This document shows, in pieces, positions 36,747 through 45,739 of a DNA stretch of 64,000 nt. Source of the stretch: Ligilactobacillus sp. WC1T17 (GTDB lineage Bacteria > Bacillota > Bacilli > Lactobacillales > Lactobacillaceae). Every line of letters begins with the position of its first letter. The stretch's first letter is position 1. The notes under the pieces were generated by a model. That model was not told the origin of the DNA. It did no database searches and saw only the letters and a list, made by a program, of their open reading frames with translations. The translations under genes were made by a program, and so were the position numbers. The stretch covers positions 81,868 to 145,867 of the forward strand of contig FOCC01000005.1 in assembly GCA_900110005.1 (NCBI GenBank), written 5' to 3'.

Positions 36747-37706
36747 TTACTCAATTCTGACACGTGGGTCAACGATACTTAAAATAATGTCTGACAGCAA
36801 AGTCCCGATCAAGTTCAACAAACCAAAGAGTAAAACTAAAACAGTGATGACTGAATAGTCACGGTTGGTAATTGAATTGATAAACAATTGGCCCATCCCC
36901 GGATAAGAGAAGACCGTTTCAACGAAAACTGATCCACCCAAAAGACCGGTAATCGAATAACCAGCAAAAGCAGCAATCGGCAAAAGCGAATTGCGCAAGA
37001 TATGGCGGTTAAAGACTGTCTTTTCAGGAACACCTTTGGCCCTTGCAGTCTTAACGTAATCTTGGGTCTTGGAATCGATAATTTCACTTCGCAGATATTG
37101 CACGGTACTGGTTGTCGACAATAAAGCCATCAAAACGGCCGGCAAAATCATGTGATGAATTCGGCTTAAAATAAATGCACCTGTCCCAGAAACACCAACG
37201 GAAACAGAACCGGAAGTCGGTACCCAACCCAAGGTGTAGCCAAACAACCAAACGCCTAACAAGTAGAAGACAAATGGCGGAATAGCATAAGAGATGTAGT
37301 TGTACAACTGAATACCACGATCAGCCCGACTATTTTCAAAACGACCGGCAATAATTCCCAAAGGAATGGCAATCACATAGCTAAGTACCACCGTAATCAA
37401 TGACAGCCACAAAGTATTAGCAGCCCGTGAGGCAATTAAGCCCGCCACTGATGTTTTGTATTGGTAAGAAATCCCCAAATCACCATGGAAAATATTTTTT
37501 ACCCAACGAACATATTGTTCAGGCCAAGGATCATACAAACCAGCTTCAACTTTTAATTGGTGAATCTGTGAAGCTGAGGTTTGCGGTGTAATTGATCCGG
37601 TAAAAGGATCCCCTGGCATCAACTTAGCCATGATGAAAATCAAAATGCTTAAGATGATAATTTCAGGAATCATAATTAAAACACGTCTTAAAATGGTTTT
37701 CCACAT
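36747..37706 (-). CDS. oppB: Oligopeptide ABC transporter permease
   Basis: 319 residues, six spans, N-terminal OppB-type block (PGDPFTGSITPQ) and the EAA loop DYVKTARAKGVPEKTVFNRH. It forms the channel with OppC. Two bases separate it from oppF, so it is tightly coupled. Confidence 0.95.
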   Translation of the reverse strand: MWKTILRRVLIMIPEIIILSILIFIMAKLMPGDPFTGSITPQTSASQIHQLKVEAGLYDPWPEQYVRWVKNIFHGDLGISYQYKTSVAGLIASRAANTLWLSLITVVLSYVIAIPLGIIAGRFENSRADRGIQLYNYISYAIPPFVFYLLGVWLFGYTLGWVPTSGSVSVGVSGTGAFILSRIHHMILPAVLMALLSTTSTVQYLRSEIIDSKTQDYVKTARAKGVPEKTVFNRHILRNSLLPIAAFAGYSITGLLGGSVFVETVFSYPGMGQLFINSITNRDYSVITVLVLLFGLLNLIGTLLSDIILSIVDPRVRIE

Positions 37707-37708
37707 AA

Positions 37709-38665
37709 CTAATCTTGGCCCCCTTCATCTGGAAGTGCTACCCAGTGTGTTTCAGAAATTTGGCGCAAGTCATATACTTTACCATCTTTTTGATACCATT
37801 TATCCTGGTTTTCAGTAAATTCTTCTTCAACTTGCTTCCGGTAAGCTGTATGTTCAGCCCTTTTAGTCACATCCACTCGCGGAATTGCTGCCAACAAACG
37901 CTTGGTGTAAATATGTTGCGGATGGTTATAAATATCATCACGCGAACCAATTTCAACAAAACGTCCGCGGTGCATAATCGCCAAGTTATCGCACATGTGG
38001 TAAACAACCCCTAAATCGTGCGAAATGAACATGTAGCTGATACCCATTTCTTTTTGAATCTTCTTCATATAATTCAACACTTGGGCCTGCACTGACAAAT
38101 CCAAAGCTGAAACAGGTTCATCGGCAATAATTAACTTAGGATGGGAAGCCACCGCTCTGGCAACCCCGATTCTTTGTCTTTGACCACCGGAAAATTGGTG
38201 TGGAAATTTATACATTGCATCTTCTTCCAAACCAACAATCGCCAACAGTTCTTTGACCTTATCTTTAACTTGCTCTTCAGACAAGTCTTCAAAGTTGCGG
38301 ATTGGTTCAGCAATGATATCTAAGATTTTCTTTCGAGGATTAAGACTGGAAAGCGAATCTTGAAAAATCATTTGGACATCCTTGTTATAATGGTGCTTTT
38401 TACGGTTGCTCTTTTTGGTTACATCATAGCCTTGATAGATAATTTGACCCTTGGTGGCTTTTTCCAAACCCACAATGGTCTTGCCAATCGTTGACTTACC
38501 TGACCCGGATTCACCAATAACACCGTAACTTTGACCTTCTTTAATCGCAAAATTAACACCATCAACTGCATAAACATAATCAGTAATCCGATTGAAAAAG
38601 CCTGAGCGGATTGGATAATGAACGCAGAGATCTTTAATTGTAATTAAATCCTTTCCTTCACTCAT
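37709..38665 (-). CDS. oppF: Oligopeptide ABC transporter ATPase
   Basis: 318 residues: Walker A GESGSGKST, signature FSGGQRQRIGVARA, Walker B LIIADEPVSALD, then the C-terminal oligopeptide-transporter extension. It pairs with OppD. It lies nine bases after oppD, and an AGGCGG-type box precedes its ATG. Confidence 0.95.
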   Translation of the reverse strand: MSEGKDLITIKDLCVHYPIRSGFFNRITDYVYAVDGVNFAIKEGQSYGVIGESGSGKSTIGKTIVGLEKATKGQIIYQGYDVTKKSNRKKHHYNKDVQMIFQDSLSSLNPRKKILDIIAEPIRNFEDLSEEQVKDKVKELLAIVGLEEDAMYKFPHQFSGGQRQRIGVARAVASHPKLIIADEPVSALDLSVQAQVLNYMKKIQKEMGISYMFISHDLGVVYHMCDNLAIMHRGRFVEIGSRDDIYNHPQHIYTKRLLAAIPRVDVTKRAEHTAYRKQVEEEFTENQDKWYQKDGKVYDLRQISETHWVALPDEGGQD

Positions 38666-38674
38666 AAAATCCGC

Positions 38675-39709
38675 CTACCCTTCATCTGGAAATTCAAAGT
38701 TTTGATAGCAAGTGCATCGAACAAGATGTCCTGCTTCAACTTCATGCATCTTCGGATCTTCTTCATGTTCACTGGCATCTACCCATGGAACCCGTGGTGC
38801 AAACCGACAACCCTTTTGCGGCATCTTCTTCAATGAAGGAACCATTCCTTCAATGACATAAAGTTCATCATCTTCACTGTCAGCTTGTGGCATTGACCGC
38901 AACAATGAACGGGTATAAGGATGCTTTGGATTGGTGAAGATTTGGAGCGCTGTGCCGACTTCAACAATTTGTCCAGCGTACATAACTGCTACCCGGTCGG
39001 CCGTTTCAGCTACAACTCCCAAGTCATGCGTAATCAAAATAACGCCAGCATGTTTTTCTTTTTGAATATCCTTCAAAAGATCCAAAATCTGAGCTTGAAT
39101 CGTTACATCAAGCGCGGTTGTAGGTTCATCAGCGATAATCAAATCCGGTTTGCAGGCCACCGCAATCGCGATAATAATTCTTTGACGCATCCCGCCGGAT
39201 AATTCATGTGGATATTGGCGAGCCACCCGCGGCGGGTTGGGAATTCCGACTTGGTCTAACAGCTCTAGTACCCGGGCCTGCTTTTCTTCATCACTCATAT
39301 TAGTATGGAAATCAAGATTTTCCTTGATTTGATCTCCTACCCGCATCAAAGGATTCAAGGCAGCCAAAGGATCTTGAAAAATCATCCCCATGTCATTTCC
39401 TCTAAGTTTATCCATATCATCAGCAGACATGCCGACCAGCTCACGATCAACGATTTTCTCTGTGCCGTCAGCCTGTTTTTGACGCTGATGATAAACGATG
39501 CTGCCACTAACTTTGGTAGCATTCGGGTTGTGCAAACCAATAACGCTAGTAGCCAAGGTACTCTTGCCACAGCCTGATTCGCCAACAATGGCTAAAATTT
39601 CGTCTGGATAGAGGTCCAAAGAAACATCTGTGATTGCGTTGTAGTATGTGCCGTCAACTTTAAAAGCTGTATCGACATCTTTAATCGTTAACAATGGATC
39701 ATTCTTCAA
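38675..39709 (-). CDS. oppD: Oligopeptide ABC transporter ATPase
   Basis: 344 residues, first gene of oppDFBCA. Walker A GESGCGKST, signature LSGGMRQRIIIAIA, Walker B LIIADEPTTALD, and a C-terminal Cys-containing tail (GCRFAPRVPW ... RCTCYQNF) usual for OppD-type ATPases. The start is TTG at 39709 with AGGGGG seven bases upstream. No ATG is in frame nearby, so the TTG start is well supported. Confidence 0.95.
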   Translation of the reverse strand: MKNDPLLTIKDVDTAFKVDGTYYNAITDVSLDLYPDEILAIVGESGCGKSTLATSVIGLHNPNATKVSGSIVYHQRQKQADGTEKIVDRELVGMSADDMDKLRGNDMGMIFQDPLAALNPLMRVGDQIKENLDFHTNMSDEEKQARVLELLDQVGIPNPPRVARQYPHELSGGMRQRIIIAIAVACKPDLIIADEPTTALDVTIQAQILDLLKDIQKEKHAGVILITHDLGVVAETADRVAVMYAGQIVEVGTALQIFTNPKHPYTRSLLRSMPQADSEDDELYVIEGMVPSLKKMPQKGCRFAPRVPWVDASEHEEDPKMHEVEAGHLVRCTCYQNFEFPDEG

Positions 39710-39890
39710 TACGCAGCCCCCTGTTTATTAGATAATCATTAAAATACATTTTAATTATAGCCGTCTTTTTTAAAAAATCAACTAATTTTTTATGTTTTTT
39801 ATAAAAAATATTATCTTTAGGGCTCATTAAAAAGCTAAGTAAGCTGCAATAAAATTTTTATATTTCTTTTTTTAAATCCAATACAGATGC

Positions 39891-39970
39891 AAAAAAGCTT
39901 ATTTAATCAAGTTTTCGCCTGGTCAAATCGACATAAAAGGTTACATCACCTTGCTCAAATAAGCTTTTTT
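39891..39970 (-). terminator. Large-loop hairpin, probable terminator of the TetR gene
   Basis: 14-bp perfect arms (39891-39904 with 39957-39970) enclose a 52-base loop that itself has a small hairpin (aaggt/acctt, about 39937-39952). T6 follows on the minus strand, 30 bases after the TetR stop. Confidence 0.6.
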
Positions 39971-40002
39971 TATTTATTAATTTTTATATACTTTTTCTAA
40001 TT

Positions 40003-40614
40003 TTATCTAACTTCAATATCGCAAACCTGCAAACCAGCACTAGAAATAATTTTCATCAACAAACTAGCCATTTTTTCAGCCGAAAATTCACAATCATGGT
40101 CAAGCCACCAACGAACTGAACTCATAAAGGTTGTCACCAGGTATAAAACGATATAATCCATGGGAATATCATCTTGTCCATCTTTAACATGCATTTTATT
40201 AAAAACATCGGCAAAATGGTTGCTTAAAAATTGCCGCAAACTGTCGGCAATCTTAAAATTTCCCTGTCCTTCTAAAGCAACTGCATAAAAATTGCGTTTT
40301 TTTTGAATTTGCTTAAAGATTCTAGTTAACACTTTCACCACTTTTTTCTTGCGTAAAATCACCCCGTCTTCTAAAATATCGGAACTGATGCTTTCAAAAA
40401 GCGGTGTCAAAGCGTAGGAAAAAACCTGGTCTAAAACTGCCTGCTTATCTTGGAAATGGCTATAAAAAGTCGACCGGTTAATCATGGCACGGTCAGCAAT
40501 ATCTTGGACCGTCATCGCTGCAAAGCCTTTTTCTTGAATTAATTCAATAAAAGCTTCAAAAATTAACTTCTTAGTTCTAATGACCCTTAAATCTTCTTTT
40601 TTAAATTCTTTCAT
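40003..40614 (-). CDS. TetR/AcrR-family transcriptional regulator
   Basis: 203 residues. The N-terminal helix-turn-helix is AAMTVQDIADRAMINRSTFYSHFQDKQ (residues about 33-60). The C-terminal ligand domain resembles the TetR_C_7/DhaS-like group. It is divergent from the giant activase gene with a 200-base shared control region. That region holds the inverted repeat CATTTGTTG/CAACAAATG over the activase start and a related half-site in its own promoter, so it very likely represses both. The ligand is unknown. Confidence 0.9.
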   Translation of the reverse strand: MKEFKKEDLRVIRTKKLIFEAFIELIQEKGFAAMTVQDIADRAMINRSTFYSHFQDKQAVLDQVFSYALTPLFESISSDILEDGVILRKKKVVKVLTRIFKQIQKKRNFYAVALEGQGNFKIADSLRQFLSNHFADVFNKMHVKDGQDDIPMDYIVLYLVTTFMSSVRWWLDHDCEFSAEKMASLLMKIISSAGLQVCDIEVR

Positions 40615-40660
40615 AGTTCGCTACCTAATTTCATAAAAAATTCTTTCCTATTTGTCAACA

Positions 40661-40689
40661 ATTATACAACATTTGTTGTTTAACAAACA
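40661..40689 (-). promoter_or_regulatory. TetR gene promoter with overlapping operator half-sites
   Basis: The minus strand has TATAAT (plus-strand 40661-40666). CATTTGTTG (40670-40678) and TAACAAACA (40681-40689) lie directly upstream, between -10 and -35. This is a degenerate copy of the activase operator and fits autorepression. Confidence 0.55.
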
Positions 40690-40708
40690 GTATTAAACTT
40701 TTTACCCC

Positions 40709-40736
40709 TTGAATTGAATTAAAAACGTTATAAAAT
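40709..40736 (+). promoter_or_regulatory. Promoter of the activase gene
   Basis: TTGAAT (40709-40714), 16-base spacer, TAAAAT (40731-40736). The operator begins 21 bases after the -10 box. Confidence 0.65.
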
Positions 40737-40757
40737 AGGTATAGTTACAATAATCAA

Positions 40758-40781
40758 CATTTGTTGGATAATCAACAAATG
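40758..40781. promoter_or_regulatory. TetR-type operator of the activase gene
   Basis: CATTTGTTG (40758-40766), GATAAT, CAACAAATG (40773-40781): a perfect 9-bp inverted repeat with a six-base spacer, positioned just past the expected transcription start. Confidence 0.75.
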
Positions 40782-40815
40782 ACTTTTTCGGTATTTAAAG
40801 AAAAGGAGAATTATT

Positions 40816-43800
40816 ATGCAAACAAAACCTTTGCGCGGTGGGATTGACGTTGGTTCAACCACTGTTAAAGTTGTTATTATGGATGAAAACAATCATCCGC
40901 TTTATCAAACATATCAACGGCACTTTTCTGATGTAAAAAAAGCCAGCGGCAAAGTTTTACGCGAAGCAGCCGAAGCCGTCGGCAAAGATACACCAATTGC
41001 CTTTACCATCACTGGTTCTGGCGGTATGGGCTTAGCTGATATTTTACATTTGAAATTCATTCAAGAAGTTATTGCCTGCACTAAGACAGTTGAAATTATC
41101 TGTCCTCAAACCGATGTTGCCATCGAACTTGGGGGTGAAGATGCTAAGATTACATTCTTTGGCGCTTCTTTAGAACAAAAGATGAACGGCTCTTGTGCTG
41201 GGGGGACTGGGGCCTTCATCGACCAAATGGCCAGCCTGCTTAAAACAGACGCCAATGGCTTAAATGAACTGGCTAAAGGCTACACCCACATCTATCCAAT
41301 TGCTTCACGTTGTGGGGTGTTTGCTAAAACAGACGTCCAGCCTTTAATTAATGATGGTGCCCGTCAAGAAGACTTGGCAGCTTCCATCTTCCAGGCGGTT
41401 GTTAACCAAACCATTGCCGGACTTGCTTCCGGCCATAAAATCAAGGGCAACGTGGCCTTTTTAGGCGGTCCGCTTTACTTCATGAGCGAATTGCGGCAAC
41501 GTTTCATTGAAACTTTAAACCTCAAGCCTGAAAATATCATCTTCCCGCAAGATCCACAATTATTCGTGGCTAAAGGAGCTGCCTTCTACGCTGAGGAAGA
41601 AGAACCAACTACTATTGAAAACCTGCTGGACCTCATAGAACACGGCCAATCCTTGAAACCAACCCGTTCTTTGCCGCCACTGTTCAATAATGAAGCTGAA
41701 TTAAAAGAATTCCGCGACCGCCACGCCAAAGCTAAGGTTGATTTCAGACCACTTGAAACCTACCGTGGCCAAGCTTACTTGGGGATTGATGCCGGTTCAA
41801 CTACTACCAAAATTGTCTTAATGAGTGAAGACAAAAAAATCTTATACACTTGGTACGGCAACAACGATGGTGATCCTTTACAAAAGACCATCGACATCTT
41901 GACTGAAATGTACCAACACATCCCTGAAAATGTTACGATTGCCAAAGCCTGCACCACTGGTTACGGTGAACATTTAATCAAATCAGCCTTAAAAGCTGAC
42001 CTGGGTGAAGTTGAAACTGTGGCCCACTACAAAGCAGCCCACTACTTCCAACCAGATGTCGACTTTATCTTAGATATTGGTGGCCAGGATATGAAAGCTA
42101 TGCACGTTAAAAAAGGCGCTTTGTCCACCATCCAGTTAAATGAAGCTTGTTCTTCCGGCTGTGGTTCCTTCATTGAAACTTTTGCCCAATCTTTGCAATA
42201 TAACGTTAAAGATTTCGCCAAAGCTGCCCTGTTGACCCAGCATCCTGCTGATCTGGGTTCAAGATGTACCGTCTTTATGCAATCACGTGTTAAGCAAGCA
42301 CAAAAAGAAGGCGCTTCGGTAGGCGACATTTCCGCCGGACTGTCCATGTCTGTCATTAAAAATGCCCTTTTTAAAGTTATCAAAGCTCACTCCGCTGAAG
42401 ATTTAGGCAAGCATATCGTGTGCCAAGGCGGGACTTTCTATAACGAAGCCGTCTTAAGAGCCTTCGAACAACTTAGCGGTCAAGAAGTCATCCGGCCTAA
42501 TATTGCTGGTTTGATGGGGGCTTACGGGGCTGCCTTGATTGCCCAAGAACATGCCAAAGCCGGCGACAAGTCCACCTTGATGACTACCGCTGAAATGCAG
42601 GGCTTAACCTGTGAAAAGACTTTTGAACACTGTGGACGCTGCGAAAACAACTGTTTATTGACTATCACCCACTTTAACGATGGCCGGACTTTCATTACCG
42701 GCAACCGGTGTGAAAAAGGTCTGCGGATTAAATTAGCTCCTAAAGACCAACGGGTTAACCTGGTTAAAGAAAAGTACCACAAGCTCTTCTCATACCGTCC
42801 TTTGCGTAAAAAGCTCGCTGAAAGAGGGACTATCGGTATTCCGCGTGTCCTTAATATGTATGAAAACTACCCGTTGTGGGCTACTTTCTTTAAAGAATTA
42901 AAGATTAGGGCCGAAATTTCGACACGTTCCGATGAAGAAATGTTCAAGTCCGGGATTGAAACAATCCCGTCTGATACCGTCTGCTACCCGGCTAAGATGG
43001 TGCACGGTCATATCCAATGGCTGATTAACAAAGGATTTAAGACTATCTTCTATCCATGCGTGGTCTTCGAACGGCAAGAAGCTAAGGCTGCCAATAACCA
43101 CTTTAACTGCCCAATCGTTCAATCCTACCCTGATGTCATTCGGATGAACGTCGATGAAATTCGTGAAGGCAAAGTCGATTACCGCAACCCTTACCTCAAT
43201 TTGGCCGACTTTGACTCTACCGCTGAAAACCTCTATCAAACCTTCAAAGATTTCGGTGTCAGCAAAAAAGAAGTCGAACAAGCTCTTCAAGCCGGTTTTA
43301 AAGAAATGGATAACTTCAAGCGCTGGATTCAAAACCGCGGGGAAGATACTTTAATGATGATGCGTCAAACCGGTCAACACGGGGTCGTTTTAGCCGGTCG
43401 TCCTTACCACTTGGATCCACAAATCAACCGTGGTATCTCCCAAATCATCTGTGCCGAAGGTTTCAACGTCTTAACTGAAGACAGCATCTCGCACATGGGC
43501 AACGTCGAAGGCTTGCGCGTTGTTAACCAATGGACTTACCACTCCCGTTTGTTTGCAGCTGCCAGAGTAGCGGCCAAAATTCCAGAATTGGAATTTGTCC
43601 AATTAAACTCATTTGGCTGTGGGATCGATGCCATTACAACTGACCAAGTAGAAGAAATTTTGTCCCGCTTCAACCGTTTATATACAGTGCTTAAAATTGA
43701 CGAAGGCACCAATATCGGGGCCATCCGCATCCGCATCCGCTCCTTGAAGGCTGCAGTTATGGAACGCCACGAACGCAAGATTTTGCCTGAAAAACAGTTT

Positions 43801-45069
43801 GATTTGGAAAAGCCAAAGCAATTTACCAAGGAAATGAAGCAAAAGCACACCCTGCTGATGCCAATGCTTTCACCAATCCACCAATCAAACTTGGTCGATG
43901 TGGCCTTACAAGCTTCCGGCTACAATGTTGTCAATTTGCCGGTTGAACGCCAACACTCAGTCGATGAAGGGATTAAGTATGTCAATAACGATGCCTGCTA
44001 CCCTGCCATCATCACCATTGGTCAAATGATTGAAGCTTTGAAGTCAGGTAAATATGACGTCAATAATACTTCTGTCATGATGAGTCAAACCGGTGGCGGC
44101 TGCCGGGCTACAAACTACATTCCTTTAATCAGAAAAGCCTTAAAGGATGCTGGTTTCCCACAAGTACCTGTTATCTCTATCTCCTTGAATGCTCAAGGGA
44201 CTGAAAAGACACCGGGCTTCAAATTCACCCTGCCTATGGCTAAACGGGTTGCTTTAGCCTTCTTATACGGCGACTTATTCGAACGTTTAGTTTACCGGAC
44301 CCGTCCTTACGAAGCTGTCGAAGGCTCAGTCGATGCTTTGCATGATGAATGGTTAAAACGTATCCAGCCAAATGTTAAGAATGGTCATTTCCATGAATTT
44401 AAGAAGAACGTCAAGCAAATCGTCCAAGACTTCGATCAGATTGAATTATTGGATATCAAGAAGCCTAAAGTTGCTATTGTCGGTGAAATCTTAGTTAAAT
44501 ATTCACCAATTGCCAACAACAATATCGTCAAAGTCTTAGAATCTGAAGGAGCTGAAGTCGTATGTCCTGATATCGTCGGCTTTATGAACTACTCCTTGTA
44601 CAACCAGGTTTATAAGCACGATTATTTGGGCGGCTCTGCTAAGAATAAATGGCTGGCTGAAATGGCTATTAAATTAATCCGTCAATGTGAAAAGCCAATG
44701 AACGAAGCTTTGAAAGCTTCTGATCGCTTCGACGGTATTGAAGCCATCGAGCAAATTGCTGAGGGCGCTAAGGAAATCTTAAACCTTGGTAACCAAACCG
44801 GTGAAGGCTGGTTCTTGACTGGTGAAATGGTTGAATGCTTGCAAAATGGGGTTAACAACATCGTATGTATGCAGCCATTCGGTTGTTTGCCAAACCACGT
44901 CGTTGGTAAAGGGGTTGCTAAAGAATTGCGGTCTCAATACCCAATGGCTAATATCGCTATGGTCGATTACGACCCAAGCTTATCATTTGTCAACCAGCTT
45001 AACCGGATTCGTTTAATGCTGGCAACAGCTAAGAAAAACTTGCAAAAAGAAGCGCAACCGACTAAATAA
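40816..45069 (+). CDS. Giant 2-hydroxyacyl-CoA dehydratase activase-like protein (two BadF/HgdC ATPase domains plus DUF2229 region)
   Basis: 1417 residues. Two ASKHA ATPase domains in tandem: domain 1 starts GGIDVGSTTVKVVIM and has Cys127 (NGSCAGGTG) and Cys166 (ASRCGVF); domain 2 starts LGIDAGSTTTKIVLM at about 324 and has Cys445 (EACSSGCGS) and Cys484 (SRCTVF). Both pairs are 39 residues apart, the spacing of the two cluster ligands in HgdC activators, where the homodimer holds one 4Fe-4S. A Cys-rich segment (HCGRCENNCLL, about 602-614) follows, then DUF2229 and dehydratase-subunit-like regions with NDACYPA and SDTVCYPAKM. No hgdAB-type dehydratase gene is near. The protein is widespread in lactic acid bacteria but its job is unknown to me; ATP-driven electron transfer is inferred. 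Confidence 0.9.
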   Translation: MQTKPLRGGIDVGSTTVKVVIMDENNHPLYQTYQRHFSDVKKASGKVLREAAEAVGKDTPIAFTITGSGGMGLADILHLKFIQEVIACTKTVEIICPQTDVAIELGGEDAKITFFGASLEQKMNGSCAGGTGAFIDQMASLLKTDANGLNELAKGYTHIYPIASRCGVFAKTDVQPLINDGARQEDLAASIFQAVVNQTIAGLASGHKIKGNVAFLGGPLYFMSELRQRFIETLNLKPENIIFPQDPQLFVAKGAAFYAEEEEPTTIENLLDLIEHGQSLKPTRSLPPLFNNEAELKEFRDRHAKAKVDFRPLETYRGQAYLGIDAGSTTTKIVLMSEDKKILYTWYGNNDGDPLQKTIDILTEMYQHIPENVTIAKACTTGYGEHLIKSALKADLGEVETVAHYKAAHYFQPDVDFILDIGGQDMKAMHVKKGALSTIQLNEACSSGCGSFIETFAQSLQYNVKDFAKAALLTQHPADLGSRCTVFMQSRVKQAQKEGASVGDISAGLSMSVIKNALFKVIKAHSAEDLGKHIVCQGGTFYNEAVLRAFEQLSGQEVIRPNIAGLMGAYGAALIAQEHAKAGDKSTLMTTAEMQGLTCEKTFEHCGRCENNCLLTITHFNDGRTFITGNRCEKGLRIKLAPKDQRVNLVKEKYHKLFSYRPLRKKLAERGTIGIPRVLNMYENYPLWATFFKELKIRAEISTRSDEEMFKSGIETIPSDTVCYPAKMVHGHIQWLINKGFKTIFYPCVVFERQEAKAANNHFNCPIVQSYPDVIRMNVDEIREGKVDYRNPYLNLADFDSTAENLYQTFKDFGVSKKEVEQALQAGFKEMDNFKRWIQNRGEDTLMMMRQTGQHGVVLAGRPYHLDPQINRGISQIICAEGFNVLTEDSISHMGNVEGLRVVNQWTYHSRLFAAARVAAKIPELEFVQLNSFGCGIDAITTDQVEEILSRFNRLYTVLKIDEGTNIGAIRIRIRSLKAAVMERHERKILPEKQFDLEKPKQFTKEMKQKHTLLMPMLSPIHQSNLVDVALQASGYNVVNLPVERQHSVDEGIKYVNNDACYPAIITIGQMIEALKSGKYDVNNTSVMMSQTGGGCRATNYIPLIRKALKDAGFPQVPVISISLNAQGTEKTPGFKFTLPMAKRVALAFLYGDLFERLVYRTRPYEAVEGSVDALHDEWLKRIQPNVKNGHFHEFKKNVKQIVQDFDQIELLDIKKPKVAIVGEILVKYSPIANNNIVKVLESEGAEVVCPDIVGFMNYSLYNQVYKHDYLGGSAKNKWLAEMAIKLIRQCEKPMNEALKASDRFDGIEAIEQIAEGAKEILNLGNQTGEGWFLTGEMVECLQNGVNNIVCMQPFGCLPNHVVGKGVAKELRSQYPMANIAMVDYDPSLSFVNQLNRIRLMLATAKKNLQKEAQPTK

Positions 45070-45074
45070 TTACC

Positions 45075-45105
45075 AAAAATCCTAGGTTAAAAACCTAGGA
45101 TTTTT
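45075..45105 (+). terminator. Terminator after the activase gene
   Basis: 14-bp perfect arms (45075-45088 with 45092-45105) ending in T6. Confidence 0.9.
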
Positions 45106-45123
45106 TAATTAAATTAAAAAAGT

Positions 45124-45260
45124 AACACTAAAGAGACCTTTGCCTTTGTTTGAAACCGTTTGAAATTATGAACTTTATGAACACCGATTTTAAGCACATT
45201 TATGCATGTATCCGTTTCAAAAGAGACTATATCAATTTTTTTCGCATTTTAGTGTTTTTT
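45124..45260 (+). other. Nested inverted repeats, possible structured RNA or leader
   Basis: AACACTAAA (45124-45132) pairs with TTTAGTGTT (45248-45256), and inside it TTTGAAAC (45149-45156) pairs with GTTTCAAA (45214-45221). A T7 run follows the outer arm. This could be a small RNA or an attenuator for the small membrane protein downstream; no open frame is seen here. Confidence 0.35.
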
Positions 45261-45322
45261 TCTTCGTATTTTGGTCTAATTTATGCTAAAATAACTGTAA
45301 TAAAATTATGGGGGATTTTAAG

Positions 45323-45529
45323 ATGAAATTTGCTAAAATTTGGTTAAACGTCTTAACTTTACTTTTTTGGGCTTTGTTTGTTATGTTTGTGGTAAGTAAT
45401 ATGACTAAATGGGCCATCGGTTATTTTGTGATTGCTGTGTTGACTTCAGCTTTGGATGTGAAACTTAATGTTCCTAACTTCTCCTTGGTTTATGTACAAC
45501 ATATTTTTATGAAAACATCAAAAGATTAA
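45323..45529 (+). CDS. Small two-span membrane protein
   Basis: 68 residues, no family recognised. Two hydrophobic stretches (about 9-27 and 32-48) follow a short basic N terminus (MKFAKIWLN). GGGGGA lies seven bases before the ATG at 45323; the frame extends five codons upstream but that ATG has no ribosome site. It is separated from the activase gene by a strong terminator, so it has its own promoter (TAAAAT about 35 bases upstream is a candidate -10). Confidence 0.6.
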   Translation: MKFAKIWLNVLTLLFWALFVMFVVSNMTKWAIGYFVIAVLTSALDVKLNVPNFSLVYVQHIFMKTSKD

Positions 45530-45539
45530 CACATAAAAC

Positions 45540-45566
45540 AGGTTCTTTTCAGGAGCCTTTTTTTTT
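45540..45566 (+). terminator. Terminator after the small membrane protein
   Basis: Six-pair hairpin with one G-U pair (45540-45545 with 45553-45558) followed by T9. Confidence 0.65.
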
Positions 45567-45571
45567 AGTCT

Positions 45572-45609
45572 AAATGCAAATTGGTATATACCTATACCAA
45601 TTTGCATTT
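45572..45609. promoter_or_regulatory. Very long perfect palindromic operator of glmS
   Basis: Arms 45572-45588 and 45593-45609 are perfect 17-bp inverted repeats around the spacer TACC. The core TTGGTATA/TATACCAA matches amino-sugar (NagR/GntR-type) operators and the site before nagB. It ends five bases before the glmS -35 box. Confidence 0.75.
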
Positions 45610-45613
45610 TTTG

Positions 45614-45642
45614 TTGACTATTTAATAAAATAGGGTTATATT
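45614..45642 (+). promoter_or_regulatory. Promoter of glmS
   Basis: TTGACT (45614-45619), 17-base spacer, TATATT (45637-45642). Confidence 0.75.
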
Positions 45643-45670
45643 TAACATGTTGATTGGAATTAAGCCTTTA

Positions 45671-45692
45671 TTTTTGGGCTATACCAATTATT
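45671..45692. promoter_or_regulatory. Second, degenerate amino-sugar operator in the glmS leader
   Basis: TTTTTGGGCTATACCAATTATT lines up base for base with the nagB operator over most of its length. It lies about 30 bases downstream of the -10 box, where a bound repressor would block elongation. Confidence 0.5.
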
Positions 45693-45739
45693 AAATTACA
45701 AAATTAAACAAGTTAAAAATAAAAGGACGGAACATTATT

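Noticed and set aside
42898..43332. Open frame antisense to the activase gene
   Set aside because: Shadow of the biased codon use in the activase gene; no ribosome site.
40816..45069. Possibility that the giant activase is two or more genes fused by assembly
   Set aside because: One continuous frame of 1417 codons with consistent codon bias; single long proteins of this architecture are known in lactic acid bacteria.
45610..45739. Possible glmS ribozyme in the glmS leader
   Set aside because: The leader is only about 130 bases and I cannot find the ribozyme core; repressor sites explain the region better.
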